The notes under the pieces were generated by a model. It was not told the origin of the DNA, ran no database searches, and saw only the letters and a list, made by a program, of their open reading frames with translations. A DNA stretch of 64,000 nucleotides, from assembly GCF_025153525.1 (NCBI RefSeq), contig NZ_JANZNR010000006.1:248001-312000 (forward strand), written 5' to 3'. Of this stretch, positions 33,050 through 41,107 are shown one piece after another (position 1 is the stretch's first letter; each line of letters starts with the position of its first letter). Made by a program: the position numbers and the translations under genes. The stretch is from Psychroserpens sp. SPM9 (GTDB lineage: Bacteria > Bacteroidota > Bacteroidia > Flavobacteriales > Flavobacteriaceae).

Positions 33050-35239
33050 ATGGACTATCTATTAAAAGCATCGGCAGTACTTCTTATTTTTTATATCTGT
33101 TATCAGATATTCTTACAACGCGACACTTTTTTTCAGGCGAATCGCTGGTTTTTACTTTCCGGTTTAATTATAGCTTGCAGTGTACCATTGGTTGTGATTC
33201 CTATATATATTGAATACACACCTGTAGAACCTTCTGGTTATACTTTTGCCGTTAACGAGATAGCATTGCCAGCATCTACAACAATTGAAGCGCAGCCATT
33301 TGATTACTCTCAGCTCATTTTATGGACTTATTTTTTAGGAATTTTTGTCTGCTTCGGAAAACTCTGTATTGACTTTTTATCACTTCGGAAGGTTTTCAAG
33401 AACAGCAACCTTGTTCAGTCTAAAAGTTTTAAAATTTTAGAGACTTCAGAGCATGTCGCTCCATTTTCATTCTTTAATCGCATTGTTTACAATCCGAAGC
33501 AATTTAAAAATGAAGAAATTGAACACGTTATAAATCATGAAAAAGTCCACACCAAAGAACTTCATTCTATAGATACCATTCTAGCGCAACTCGCCTGTAT
33601 TTTATTTTGGTTCAATCCAATTGTTTGGTTGTACAAAAAAGCATTACAACAAAATTTAGAATTTATTGCAGACCAAAAAGCACAATATGTTTCACCATGT
33701 GAAAAAAGTTACCAGACCGTATTATTAAAAGCCAGCGTCAAGAATCACCAACTGGCGTTTACAAATAATTTTTACACATCATTAATCAAAAAACGAATTG
33801 TTATGTTACACAAATCAAAATCTAACAAATTAAATCAGTTGAAACTCCTCTTTGTACTACCTTTATTAGCAGTATTTATGATGAGTTTTAACACGAAAGA
33901 CGTTTATGTTGAACGTGCTTCCGAAGCACATATAGACCCTATTATACTTGAAGTTCCTCAAACCGAAAACATTGAAATTGTTATCACAAAAGATACTACC
34001 GACGAAGAGCTTAAAGTACTTCAAGAAAAACTTAAAAGTAAGGGTATCACCTTTACTTACAAGAATGTAAAGCGCAATAGTAAAAACGAAATCACCAGTA
34101 TAGAAACCGATTTCAAAAATGCCAATCATTCGTCAAATTATAATATTAGTAGTGATGATGGCATCAAACCTTTCAAATTTGAAAGCAGCGATGACAGATT
34201 TAGTATTGGTACTATTTCTGACGAAAAAAACACATTCACCTTTGAAACCAACGATGGCAAAAAAGTAAATGTTCAGTCTACCGGAAGCAATGTTTATGTT
34301 TTAAAGGATGAAGATTCGGATGTTGAAATCGAAAGTGACGAACACAATGCCACTGTAGTTCATAGTGTAAAAACATGGACTGATAAAAATGGAGAAAAAA
34401 TTAGTATTAATGCCTCAGAAAACAGCAATCAAAATGTGATTATTACCAGTACTGAAGAACCGCTATTCATCATCGACGGGAAAGTGGTAAAAAAATCGTT
34501 GTTTGAGGATGTTGATTCAGATGAGATTCACTCGGTTAATGTGTTAAAAGGAAAAACAGCCTTGGAATCTTTTGGAGACAAAGGAAAAAATGGCGTTGTA
34601 ATTATGACTAAAAAAGGCTCTAATAACCTTTTTGTTAATGAAGACAGCGATTCTAATGTAAGGTTCAGTTTTAGAGATAACGACGGTAAACAACCACTTT
34701 TTATCATTAATGGCAAAGAAGCATCCGAAGATCAAATAAGAGCACTCGATCCTAACTATATTATGAGCATTGATGTTTTAAAAGATGAAAACGCTGTAAA
34801 AGCTTACGGAAAAAAAGGAAAAAATGGCGTGATTGTTATTCGCTCTAAATCGGGAGCAATATTTTCAAAACACAATAAACCTAGAGTCATTGAAGTTGAA
34901 GAAGATGGTCCTTGGAAAATCCAAACCGCTGTATCTTCAGCATATTTTATCGACGACTCGGGTTCTATTGACACCATTGAGTTTGTAATTACTAAAGAGG
35001 CATCAGATGCTTTTTTAGACAAGCAAAAAAACGACTTAAAAGCGCAAGGCATTGATGCAAAATTCAGCAAAGTTAGACGTAATAAAGCGGGTGAAATCAC
35101 TAGTATTAAAATCACATTAGACGATAATCAAGGCAGAAAATCTAGCGCCAGCTGGAAAGAAAAAGAGCAGGCCATTCCTGATATCGTCATGGGGAAATCT
35201 AAAAATGATAAACTATTCATTAGAGCAATCGGTCATTAA
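33050..35239 (+). CDS. BlaR1-type M56 membrane metallopeptidase with plug-like domains
   Basis: 729 residues. Four hydrophobic segments in the first 280 residues flank the M56 zinc motif (NEEIEHVINHEKVHTKELHS, HEKVH as HEXXH). After the last segment (about 275) comes a large periplasmic part that, instead of a penicillin-binding domain, holds two TonB-receptor-plug-like repeats: EPLFIIDGKVVK with VNVLKGKTALESFGDKGKNG, and QPLFIINGKEASE with IDVLKDENAVKAYGKKGKNG. Flanking these are related segments (EIVITKDTTDEELKVLQEKL; EFVITKEASDAFLDKQKNDL). It should cleave the BlaI repressor after sensing an unknown periplasmic signal. Confidence 0.9.
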   Translation: MDYLLKASAVLLIFYICYQIFLQRDTFFQANRWFLLSGLIIACSVPLVVIPIYIEYTPVEPSGYTFAVNEIALPASTTIEAQPFDYSQLILWTYFLGIFVCFGKLCIDFLSLRKVFKNSNLVQSKSFKILETSEHVAPFSFFNRIVYNPKQFKNEEIEHVINHEKVHTKELHSIDTILAQLACILFWFNPIVWLYKKALQQNLEFIADQKAQYVSPCEKSYQTVLLKASVKNHQLAFTNNFYTSLIKKRIVMLHKSKSNKLNQLKLLFVLPLLAVFMMSFNTKDVYVERASEAHIDPIILEVPQTENIEIVITKDTTDEELKVLQEKLKSKGITFTYKNVKRNSKNEITSIETDFKNANHSSNYNISSDDGIKPFKFESSDDRFSIGTISDEKNTFTFETNDGKKVNVQSTGSNVYVLKDEDSDVEIESDEHNATVVHSVKTWTDKNGEKISINASENSNQNVIITSTEEPLFIIDGKVVKKSLFEDVDSDEIHSVNVLKGKTALESFGDKGKNGVVIMTKKGSNNLFVNEDSDSNVRFSFRDNDGKQPLFIINGKEASEDQIRALDPNYIMSIDVLKDENAVKAYGKKGKNGVIVIRSKSGAIFSKHNKPRVIEVEEDGPWKIQTAVSSAYFIDDSGSIDTIEFVITKEASDAFLDKQKNDLKAQGIDAKFSKVRRNKAGEITSIKITLDDNQGRKSSASWKEKEQAIPDIVMGKSKNDKLFIRAIGH

Positions 35240-35262
35240 TAACCAACAAAATCTAATAAAAA

Positions 35263-35292
35263 GCGTCCTGAGAAATTCTCAGGACGCTTTTC
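35263..35292 (+). terminator. Bidirectional terminator after the M56 gene
   Basis: GCGTCCTGAGAA (35263-35274) and TTCTCAGGACGC (35276-35287) form a long perfect inverted repeat with A and T runs outside, serving both the M56 gene and the convergent endonuclease gene. Confidence 0.88.
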
Positions 35293-35313
35293 TTTTTATA
35301 AAGTTAACTTCAG

Positions 35314-37329
35314 CTAATTAACAATCAGTTTTTTAATTGTGGTTTTGTTTTCCGAAGTGATGTGAAGCATATATAATCCCTGACTTAAATTTAAATCGAG
35401 ATAAGCATCTGGATAAGCCTTAAGTGTTTTAACCGTTCTTCCTTCTAAAGAAAACACAATAACATCGGCTTCGTTTTGTAAGCCCTTAATAGTGATTGAT
35501 TGTTGTGTCGGATTAGGATAAATCACTATAGGATTCGATTCAAATTCGGAAAGACTTAATTCTTGATCCCAAATCTGACCAACATGAGTTCCCCAAATAT
35601 ACTCTACCAAATCGGGTTGATCAATAAACGGGTTTCTGTTGAATTGCCAGGTATAAACGACATTATTTCGGTTAATTTCAAAATCATCTGGCGGATCGTT
35701 TCGGTGCCAATCGAGTAAGGTTTCCAAATCGCCTAATTCTCCTGGACCATTTTCGGGATAGCCATTTACAACCGCTAAGCCATTATACCTAATTTCCATA
35801 TACAAGACACTTCGCGCCACATCACCTCTAAAACTTTCTCCCATTCGCAACGGGTCTCCAGTAGATGCCATAGAACCATCATAACCACCCGATGCTGGAT
35901 CTCCGTAATGCTTGTTATTTCGTGTGCTATTCTCTGGTCCGTCAGCAGCACGTAGCGCATGCGCATCAGAATTTCCATGGCGTAAAGAGTCGGCTTTTGT
36001 CGTCCAGAACACATCCCTTCCATCGGCAATTTCATCGGCTTCAATATCATTAAAACCGCCACGTGATCTTGGATAAGTATGCTCTCTATTCCATTTTCCG
36101 TTATTATCTGATCCTGTTTGCAAATCTAATTTTGCACGACCTTGTTCGGTATATAACAACCAAACCTGATTACTGTTTAAAGGATTCTGATCGGCTTCAA
36201 CTAGAATATCTAACACATCAGAATAAGTCTGTGCTCTCACCACATTAGGATTCGCAATAATGGCTTGCAAAGCCTGACGTAAATCATCATCTGCCAATCC
36301 GTCAAGCGAATTATAATATCCCGAAGGCTGTGTACTTTCAACGTTTCCGAAGGTAGGATTTAAGGGCGTTCCGAAGTTAGCCATTGTAAAATCGTTATCG
36401 ACAATACGTATTTCGAGATTATTATTAAGTGCAAGGTATTCGGAAGGCAAACTTTCAAAACGGATTTTAGTAAGTTCATCGCCTTCATCATCACTATCCT
36501 CAACCAGAGATATTGTTGTAGAAGCTGTGGTTTGATTTATAGGAATTGTGATGGATGTATTTCCTGTAAAATCGGAAGTATCAAACCCAAAATTGTTTAA
36601 TAAAATATTGAAATCTAGATTTTCTGTAACTGGTGTTTCCGAAGTAAATGTAATATCAAAACTATCGCCTTCATCATATTGTGCTTGTACGACACCAATG
36701 CTTATGCCGTTAAGCACAATGCCACTACCATCATTAAGCTGTCTCGGCGTAGGCGTTGTAGCCATATAAGTTACGTTATCGTCTATATCAACGAAACGCT
36801 GAATGGAATTGGTATTATTCCCCGATCCTTCATTTATCTGCTGAATCGTTGCAAAACGCGGATCCTGACTAAAAATAGCAATCATATCGGTATCGTCGGC
36901 ATCAGTCGTATCATAAAGCAATACATCAATTAGATTCTCTATGGTTGCTACGGTTCCCTCAGGGAAATCGGTATCGTCGGCCTGATAAATAGCAACGGCG
37001 TCGGCGCCATTTTGAATGACATTTTCAGAAATGAGAAATTGAGGTACCGGACTCACGGAATTGCTTCCAATAAGTAATAAACCATTCACATCGGTTTGAT
37101 AACCATCTAAATCGACAGTAAAATAACTGGAATTCATGCCAGATTCTGAGCCGTTAAAAAAGACAACGACATAACCATCAAGAGGAAAATTTGGAGTGTC
37201 ACTTAATAGTTCTAGGAATTCCATATTATCTACTCCTGGCGTATCACAATCTAATTCATTGATTACAACTTGTCCAAAAGTAAATTGCATAAAACATATG
37301 GACATGAAATAAAATAGCGGTCTTTTCAT
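35314..37329 (-). CDS. Secreted endonuclease I with T9SS sorting domain
   Basis: 671 residues. Signal peptide; lamin-tail-like domain (about 20-200, VVINELDCDTPGVDNMEFLE); Calx-beta-like segment (about 210-315); endonuclease I domain (about 330-575) with the metal/catalytic motif KWNREHTYPRSRGGFND, NNKHYGDPASGG and RMGESFRGDVARSVLYMEIR; then a type A T9SS sorting domain (about 598-671, NPIVIYPNPTQQSITIKGLQ, SQGLYMLHITSENKTTIKKL). It should be exported to the cell surface or medium and cleave DNA, giving phosphate or nucleotides. CAAATGTA at 37343-37350 is a minus-strand TACATTTG promoter element. Confidence 0.93.
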   Translation of the reverse strand: MKRPLFYFMSICFMQFTFGQVVINELDCDTPGVDNMEFLELLSDTPNFPLDGYVVVFFNGSESGMNSSYFTVDLDGYQTDVNGLLLIGSNSVSPVPQFLISENVIQNGADAVAIYQADDTDFPEGTVATIENLIDVLLYDTTDADDTDMIAIFSQDPRFATIQQINEGSGNNTNSIQRFVDIDDNVTYMATTPTPRQLNDGSGIVLNGISIGVVQAQYDEGDSFDITFTSETPVTENLDFNILLNNFGFDTSDFTGNTSITIPINQTTASTTISLVEDSDDEGDELTKIRFESLPSEYLALNNNLEIRIVDNDFTMANFGTPLNPTFGNVESTQPSGYYNSLDGLADDDLRQALQAIIANPNVVRAQTYSDVLDILVEADQNPLNSNQVWLLYTEQGRAKLDLQTGSDNNGKWNREHTYPRSRGGFNDIEADEIADGRDVFWTTKADSLRHGNSDAHALRAADGPENSTRNNKHYGDPASGGYDGSMASTGDPLRMGESFRGDVARSVLYMEIRYNGLAVVNGYPENGPGELGDLETLLDWHRNDPPDDFEINRNNVVYTWQFNRNPFIDQPDLVEYIWGTHVGQIWDQELSLSEFESNPIVIYPNPTQQSITIKGLQNEADVIVFSLEGRTVKTLKAYPDAYLDLNLSQGLYMLHITSENKTTIKKLIVN

Positions 37330-37350
37330 TTTATGTTTTTTACAAATGTA

Positions 37351-37770
37351 AACATATCATGCAGCTATTCGGAATTAAAAGTTTATTAAATCGTGAACTT
37401 TAACAGAAAGTCATTGTTTTTTTGAATGTGTGTAGCGAATGAAAATTTCAAAAATTAAAATCTGAAAAAAGACAGAACAACCATTATTCTATCATTTTAA
37501 GATGAAAAGTCCCTTGGTTGAAAAAAATACATCAAAAAAGCCCCTTCATTTATTTCAAATTAAAACACAAAACATCATTTTAAATTACACTTTAAAACTT
37601 TAACGAAGCAAGTCACATAAATATCGAAACATGTTTCATCTTTTTAATTATAATATCATATTCAATTTCATAGATTTTGCATTAAACATTTGGAAACAAG
37701 ATTTCTAAAATTATATATTGAGAACTCAATCAACAAAACGAGTTAAATATTAACCCAAAACCAAAACATT
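37351..37770. other. Gene-free AT-rich stretch
   Basis: About 420 bases with no supported frame on either strand, no strong hairpin and no repeat that I could find. The promoter of the transcript that carries the 37943 gene should lie near its right end, but no clear TAnnTTTG element was found; TAGATTTTG near 37671 has one base too many in the spacer. Confidence 0.5.
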
Positions 37771-37821
37771 ATGATGACACTTGCAAAACTTTTAATCGAT
37801 ATCATTTTCTCGATTAGCTAA
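37771..37821 (+). CDS. Candidate 16-residue upstream peptide
   Basis: ATG at 37771, TAA at 37819-37821, product MMTLAKLLIDIIFSIS, hydrophobic. It precedes three consecutive hairpins and the 50-residue gene at 37943. It may be a regulatory upstream frame or chance; its short length gives no coding statistics. Confidence 0.25.
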   Translation: MMTLAKLLIDIIFSIS

Positions 37822-37835
37822 ACCAAACCATGATT

Positions 37836-37943
37836 GTAAAACTTAGTCTAGAATAAGTTTTACTTCATTTTTAAGCAAACGCTATTTAACGTTAAAAATG
37901 CTTAATTTTACACTAAGGTAATAGTCTAAAGACCCTTGGTGTA
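37836..37943 (+). promoter_or_regulatory. Structured leader: three consecutive stem-loops before the 50-residue gene
   Basis: Stem 1: GTAAAACTTA (37836-37845) with TAAGTTTTAC (37854-37863), perfect. Stem 2: TTAAGCA plus AACG (37871-37881) with CGTT and TGCTTAA (37890-37905), broken by an internal A run. Stem 3: TACACTAAGG (37909-37918) with CCTTGGTGTA (37934-37943), one wobble, ending on the first base of the start codon. They fill nearly every base between 37836 and the ATG. No riboswitch class is recognised; control of translation is inferred. Confidence 0.5.
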
Positions 37944-38095
37944 TGAAACAAAATTTCTTTAAGGCATTAGCCAAACTAAATAAACTCCTCTTACCTAGTT
38001 ATTCTAAACAACAACTAGACCTCAGCAAAGCTTCTAAACTTCAATTAGCTATAATTGGCTGGCGGGTATATGTAACAAAACGTGCCTTGGGATAA
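37943..38095 (+). CDS. 50-residue basic protein, conserved flavobacterial type
   Basis: ATG at 37943, TAA at 38093-38095. Product MKQNFFKALAKLNKLLLPSY, then SKQQLDLSKASKLQLAIIGW and RVYVTKRALG: 11 Lys/Arg, an amphipathic N-terminal helix and the ending GWRVYVTK. I recall near-identical 50-residue proteins in many Flavobacteria, sometimes labelled SsrA-binding protein although they have no SmpB fold; that label should not be trusted. Located in a gap otherwise empty of genes, behind a structured leader. Function unknown. Confidence 0.7.
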   Translation: MKQNFFKALAKLNKLLLPSYSKQQLDLSKASKLQLAIIGWRVYVTKRALG

Positions 38096-38181
38096 CATAA
38101 GAATTGAAAGATTCAACAAACAATTATTTTATCAAACAAGAAAACTCAAAATTGCTAGATGCAATACATTAAAGTGTTCTG

Positions 38182-38339
38182 AGCAAATCGCACATTTCAG
38201 GATTGCTACGCATCCTTAAAGCTCCGCTTTGAAAATAAAAAAAGACACAGAATAAACTGATCGGATTTACTGCAAATCACACCTTTCAGGATTGCTGCGC
38301 ATCCTTAAAGCTCCGCTTTGAAAATAAAAAAAGACACAA
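38182..38339. repeat. Two direct repeats of about 69 bases, 89 bases apart
   Basis: Copy 1 spans 38182-38250 and copy 2 38271-38339. Both contain TTTCAGGATTGCTnCGCATCC followed by TTAAAGCTCCGCTTTGAAAA and AAAAAAAGACACA; three or four positions differ. CGCATCC-type and GCTCCGC-type words resemble those in the array at 11088. Located between the 50-residue gene and a terminator, so probably transcribed in its 3' region. Confidence 0.8.
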
Positions 38340-38346
38340 AACAAAA

Positions 38347-38377
38347 AAGCAAGCTTTATGTTTCGCTTGCTTTTTTT
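38347..38377 (+). terminator. Strong bidirectional terminator
   Basis: AAGCAAGC (38347-38354) and GCTTGCTT (38365-38372) with a ten-base loop, seven T after and an A run before. It can end the plus-strand transcript of the 37943 gene and the minus-strand tRNA-Arg transcript. Confidence 0.82.
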
Positions 38378-38386
38378 ATTTATTCG

Positions 38387-38460
38387 TGACCTCGACAGGA
38401 TTCAAACCTGTAACCTCTTGAGCCGTAATCAAGTGCGCTATTCAGTTGCGCCACGAGGCC
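38387..38460 (-). tRNA. tRNA-Arg (anticodon ACG)
   Basis: On the minus strand: acceptor GGCCTCG with CGAGGTC (one G-U), D stem GCGC/GCGC, anticodon stem CTTGA/TCAAG with loop TTACGGC (anticodon ACG), T stem ACAGG/CCTGT with TTTGAAT, discriminator A. 74 bases, CCA not encoded. A34 is normally edited to inosine, so it reads CGU, CGC and CGA. Confidence 0.95.
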
Positions 38461-38545
38461 TTTTAATTGGGATGCAAATATACTACATTAATTAAAAAAC
38501 TACCAAACAATTTAATTCAAAATTGTAAATGTTTATTTTTGAAAC

Positions 38546-39181
38546 ATGATAATCAAAGAACTGCTCAGTCAATTTTATTCTCAATTTGATGATTCTATTA
38601 TCAATGATATTGCTAAAAATGGTGTTCTTAAAACATTTAAAGCTAACGATATTATTATGGATATCGGACAAGAACTTACGCATGTTCCTTTGTTGCTAAA
38701 AGGTAATATTAAAGTTTTAAGATTAAATCATGATGACAGCGAATTACTATTATATGTACTAGAGAGTGGAGATACCTGCTCAATGTCTTTAACCTGTTGT
38801 ATTTCAAAATTAAAAAGTAAAATCAGAGCTGTTGCCGATAAGGATTCTACCGTTTTAATGATTCCAAACCATAAAATGGTCGAATGGTTTAATAGTAATG
38901 AAAGCTGGCGTAATTTCATCCTACAAAGCTATCAGATTCGTTTTGATGAAATGCTCGACACTATAGACACCTTAGCATTTATGAAAATGGACGAACGGCT
39001 CTATAAATATTTAATTGATCATGTTAAATTAAATGCTTCGACCACAATTAGTAAAACGCATCAAAATATTGCAGAAGATTTAAACACCTCCAGAGTCGTG
39101 GTATCTCGCATTTTAAAGCAATTAGAAAATGAGGATAAAATTAAACTGATGAGGAATAAAATTGAAGTCTTACAGTTTTAA
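38546..39181 (+). CDS. Crp/Fnr-family transcriptional regulator of the sulfur cluster
   Basis: 211 residues: cyclic-nucleotide-binding-type barrel (about 10-120), connecting helix and a C-terminal HTH (SKTHQNIAEDLNTSRVVVSR). The barrel holds three cysteines in DTCSMSLTCCIS, where Fnr-like proteins of sulfide/persulfide-responsive type carry reactive thiols; there is no Fnr N-terminal Cys cluster. It stands directly before the YeeE/TauE/MBL-rhodanese genes (62 bases) and most likely controls them. The thiol-sensing idea is inference. Confidence 0.85.
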   Translation: MIIKELLSQFYSQFDDSIINDIAKNGVLKTFKANDIIMDIGQELTHVPLLLKGNIKVLRLNHDDSELLLYVLESGDTCSMSLTCCISKLKSKIRAVADKDSTVLMIPNHKMVEWFNSNESWRNFILQSYQIRFDEMLDTIDTLAFMKMDERLYKYLIDHVKLNASTTISKTHQNIAEDLNTSRVVVSRILKQLENEDKIKLMRNKIEVLQF

Positions 39182-39242
39182 GTAACAATTATCACATTCA
39201 GATTCATTTAGTCGGTTTACATTTGCAATAAATTACTACCAC

Positions 39243-39803
39243 ATGGAATACATTTTACAACCTTGGCCATGGTATGTTTCTGGTCCGCTTATCGCCATCA
39301 TTATGTTTCTCCTTATCTATTTTGGCAAAACATTTGGCATGTCCTCTAACCTTAGAACACTTTGTGCTATTGGTGGCGCAGGAAAAAAAGTAAAATTTTT
39401 TGATTTTGATTGGAAAGCGCAACGTTGGAACCTCACTGTTGTACTAGGAGCTATTATTGGCGGATTTATAGCGCATCATTATTTATCGGTACCTACAAAT
39501 ATTGATTTGAATCCCGAAACTATACAAAACCTCAATACCTTGGGATTTGAAAATGCCGGACAAACCTTATTACCTGCCGAATTATATAGCTGGGAACATG
39601 TTTTCACATTAAAAGGCTTAGCCATCTTAATCCTAGGCGGATTTCTTGTCGGTTTTGGAACACGATATGCTGGAGGCTGTACTTCAGGCCATGCTATTAC
39701 TGGTTTAAGCAGTTTACAATTACCATCTCTAATTGCTGTGATTGGTTTCTTTTTAGGTGGTTTAATTATGATTCATTTACTATTCCCTTTAATTTTTGGT
39801 TAA
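39243..39803 (+). CDS. YeeE/YedE-family sulfur transport protein, N-terminal-half type
   Basis: 186 residues with about five hydrophobic segments. The conserved GFGTRYAGGCTSGHAITGLS contains the functional cysteine that relays thiosulfate or sulfide-sulfur in YeeE. Paired with the next gene, which provides the other half of a full-length YeeE, so the two subunits together should form one inner-membrane transporter. Second gene of the sulfur cluster. Confidence 0.9.
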   Translation: MEYILQPWPWYVSGPLIAIIMFLLIYFGKTFGMSSNLRTLCAIGGAGKKVKFFDFDWKAQRWNLTVVLGAIIGGFIAHHYLSVPTNIDLNPETIQNLNTLGFENAGQTLLPAELYSWEHVFTLKGLAILILGGFLVGFGTRYAGGCTSGHAITGLSSLQLPSLIAVIGFFLGGLIMIHLLFPLIFG

Positions 39804-39804
39804 G

Positions 39805-40215
39805 ATGATAAAGTATTTAAAATTTTTAGTGGTTGGAATGATCTTCGGAATCGTCCTCGTAAAATCGGAAGCAGTATCATGGTATCGTATTTATGAAATG
39901 TTCAAATTTGAATCCTTTCACATGTATGGCATCATAGGAACGGCTGTAATAACCGGAATTATTTTGCTTTTAATAAGTAAGAACTTTAAGAATATCAATG
40001 GCGGACTTATGACAGTCCCAAAAAAAGATAAAGGATTCAAGCGCTATATTATTGGCGGTACTATTTTTGGTTTAGGCTGGGCTTTATCTGGTGCTTGCCC
40101 AGGACCTATGTATATATTAGTTGGAACTGGTGTGTTTTCAGTCTTAATCGTTATAGCTGCAGCCTTATTAGGAACCTATGTATATGGTATTCTAAAAGAT
40201 AAATTACCACATTAA
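39805..40215 (+). CDS. YeeE/YedE-family sulfur transport protein, C-terminal-half type
   Basis: A TTG at 39796 also opens the frame, but the ATG at 39805, one base after the preceding stop, is preferred (136 residues). Four hydrophobic segments and the motif LGWALSGACPGPMYILVGTG with a conserved cysteine. Complements the previous gene to make a split YeeE. The next gene starts at the base right after its stop. Confidence 0.9.
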   Translation: MIKYLKFLVVGMIFGIVLVKSEAVSWYRIYEMFKFESFHMYGIIGTAVITGIILLLISKNFKNINGGLMTVPKKDKGFKRYIIGGTIFGLGWALSGACPGPMYILVGTGVFSVLIVIAAALLGTYVYGILKDKLPH

Positions 40216-41022
40216 ATGAACACTATCGAAATCTTAGGATACATTGGCGCACTGCTTGTTGGTTTAATTTTAGGACTTATTGGTGGAGGCGGCTCTATAT
40301 TAACAGTACCTATTTTAGTTTATATTTTGGGTATCAATCCTATTATTGCAACTGGTTATTCGCTATTTGTCGTTGGAATAACATCTGTGATTGGGGCATT
40401 TCAAAATTTCAGAAAAGGTTTAATCGATTTTAAAACTGCTATAATATTTGCTACGCCTGCATTAATTGCGGTTTACCTAACACGTCTTTACTTAGTACCG
40501 AAAATCCCTGAAGTCCTTTTTAGCATCAATAATTTTGAAGTCACTAATAATGTCTTCATCATGATACTCTTTGCAATTATCATGCTTCTCGCTAGTTTAT
40601 CCATGATTATTTCTAAGAAAAAGACTTTAGATATAGATAAAACCGAACACGTAAACTATAATTATCCTCTTATTGCTTTAGAAGGTATTGTGGTTGGAAT
40701 TTTAACAGGTCTTGTTGGTGCTGGTGGTGGATTTTTAATTATTCCAGCGCTTGTTCTTTTAGCAAAATTACCTATGAAACGCGCTGTTGGTACGTCTTTG
40801 CTAATTATTGCAGTAAAATCCTTAATAGGCTTTTTAGGCGATCTTCAAAATATAACGGTAGATTGGTCATTCCTGATTACATTTACCGCGTTTTCAATTG
40901 TAGGAATTATAATTGGTGTTTATGCTTCAAAACTGGTAAGTGACAAAAGATTAAAAAAATGGTTTGGTTACTTCACTTTCGTAATGGCGTTTTATATCTT
41001 CTATAAAGAAATACTAAGTTAA
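40216..41022 (+). CDS. TauE/SafE-family sulfite/sulfur-anion exporter
   Basis: 268 residues, eight or nine hydrophobic segments in two halves, with the paired family motifs GLILGLIGGGGSILTVPILV and GILTGLVGAGGGFLIIPALV. The family moves sulfite, sulfoacetate or related anions outward. Its position between YeeE halves and a persulfide-dioxygenase fusion supports export of the sulfite formed by that enzyme. Confidence 0.92.
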   Translation: MNTIEILGYIGALLVGLILGLIGGGGSILTVPILVYILGINPIIATGYSLFVVGITSVIGAFQNFRKGLIDFKTAIIFATPALIAVYLTRLYLVPKIPEVLFSINNFEVTNNVFIMILFAIIMLLASLSMIISKKKTLDIDKTEHVNYNYPLIALEGIVVGILTGLVGAGGGFLIIPALVLLAKLPMKRAVGTSLLIIAVKSLIGFLGDLQNITVDWSFLITFTAFSIVGIIIGVYASKLVSDKRLKKWFGYFTFVMAFYIFYKEILS

Positions 41023-41107
41023 ATGTAACAAAAATCACAAATCAAAAATCCAATATTCTGTATCTTTATATACAAATGAAAAGGGAATAAATTAAAATAT
41101 TCACATT

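Noticed and set aside
33050-35239. Beta-lactam sensor BlaR1
   Set aside because: No penicillin-binding SxxK/KTG domain and no beta-lactamase or mecA-like gene nearby; the sensor part is of another type.
37771-38095. tmRNA (ssrA) or SmpB in the 1.2-kb gap
   Set aside because: No tRNA-like acceptor/T-arm pairing or tag-peptide frame ending in ALAA was found, and the 50-residue product is too small for SmpB.
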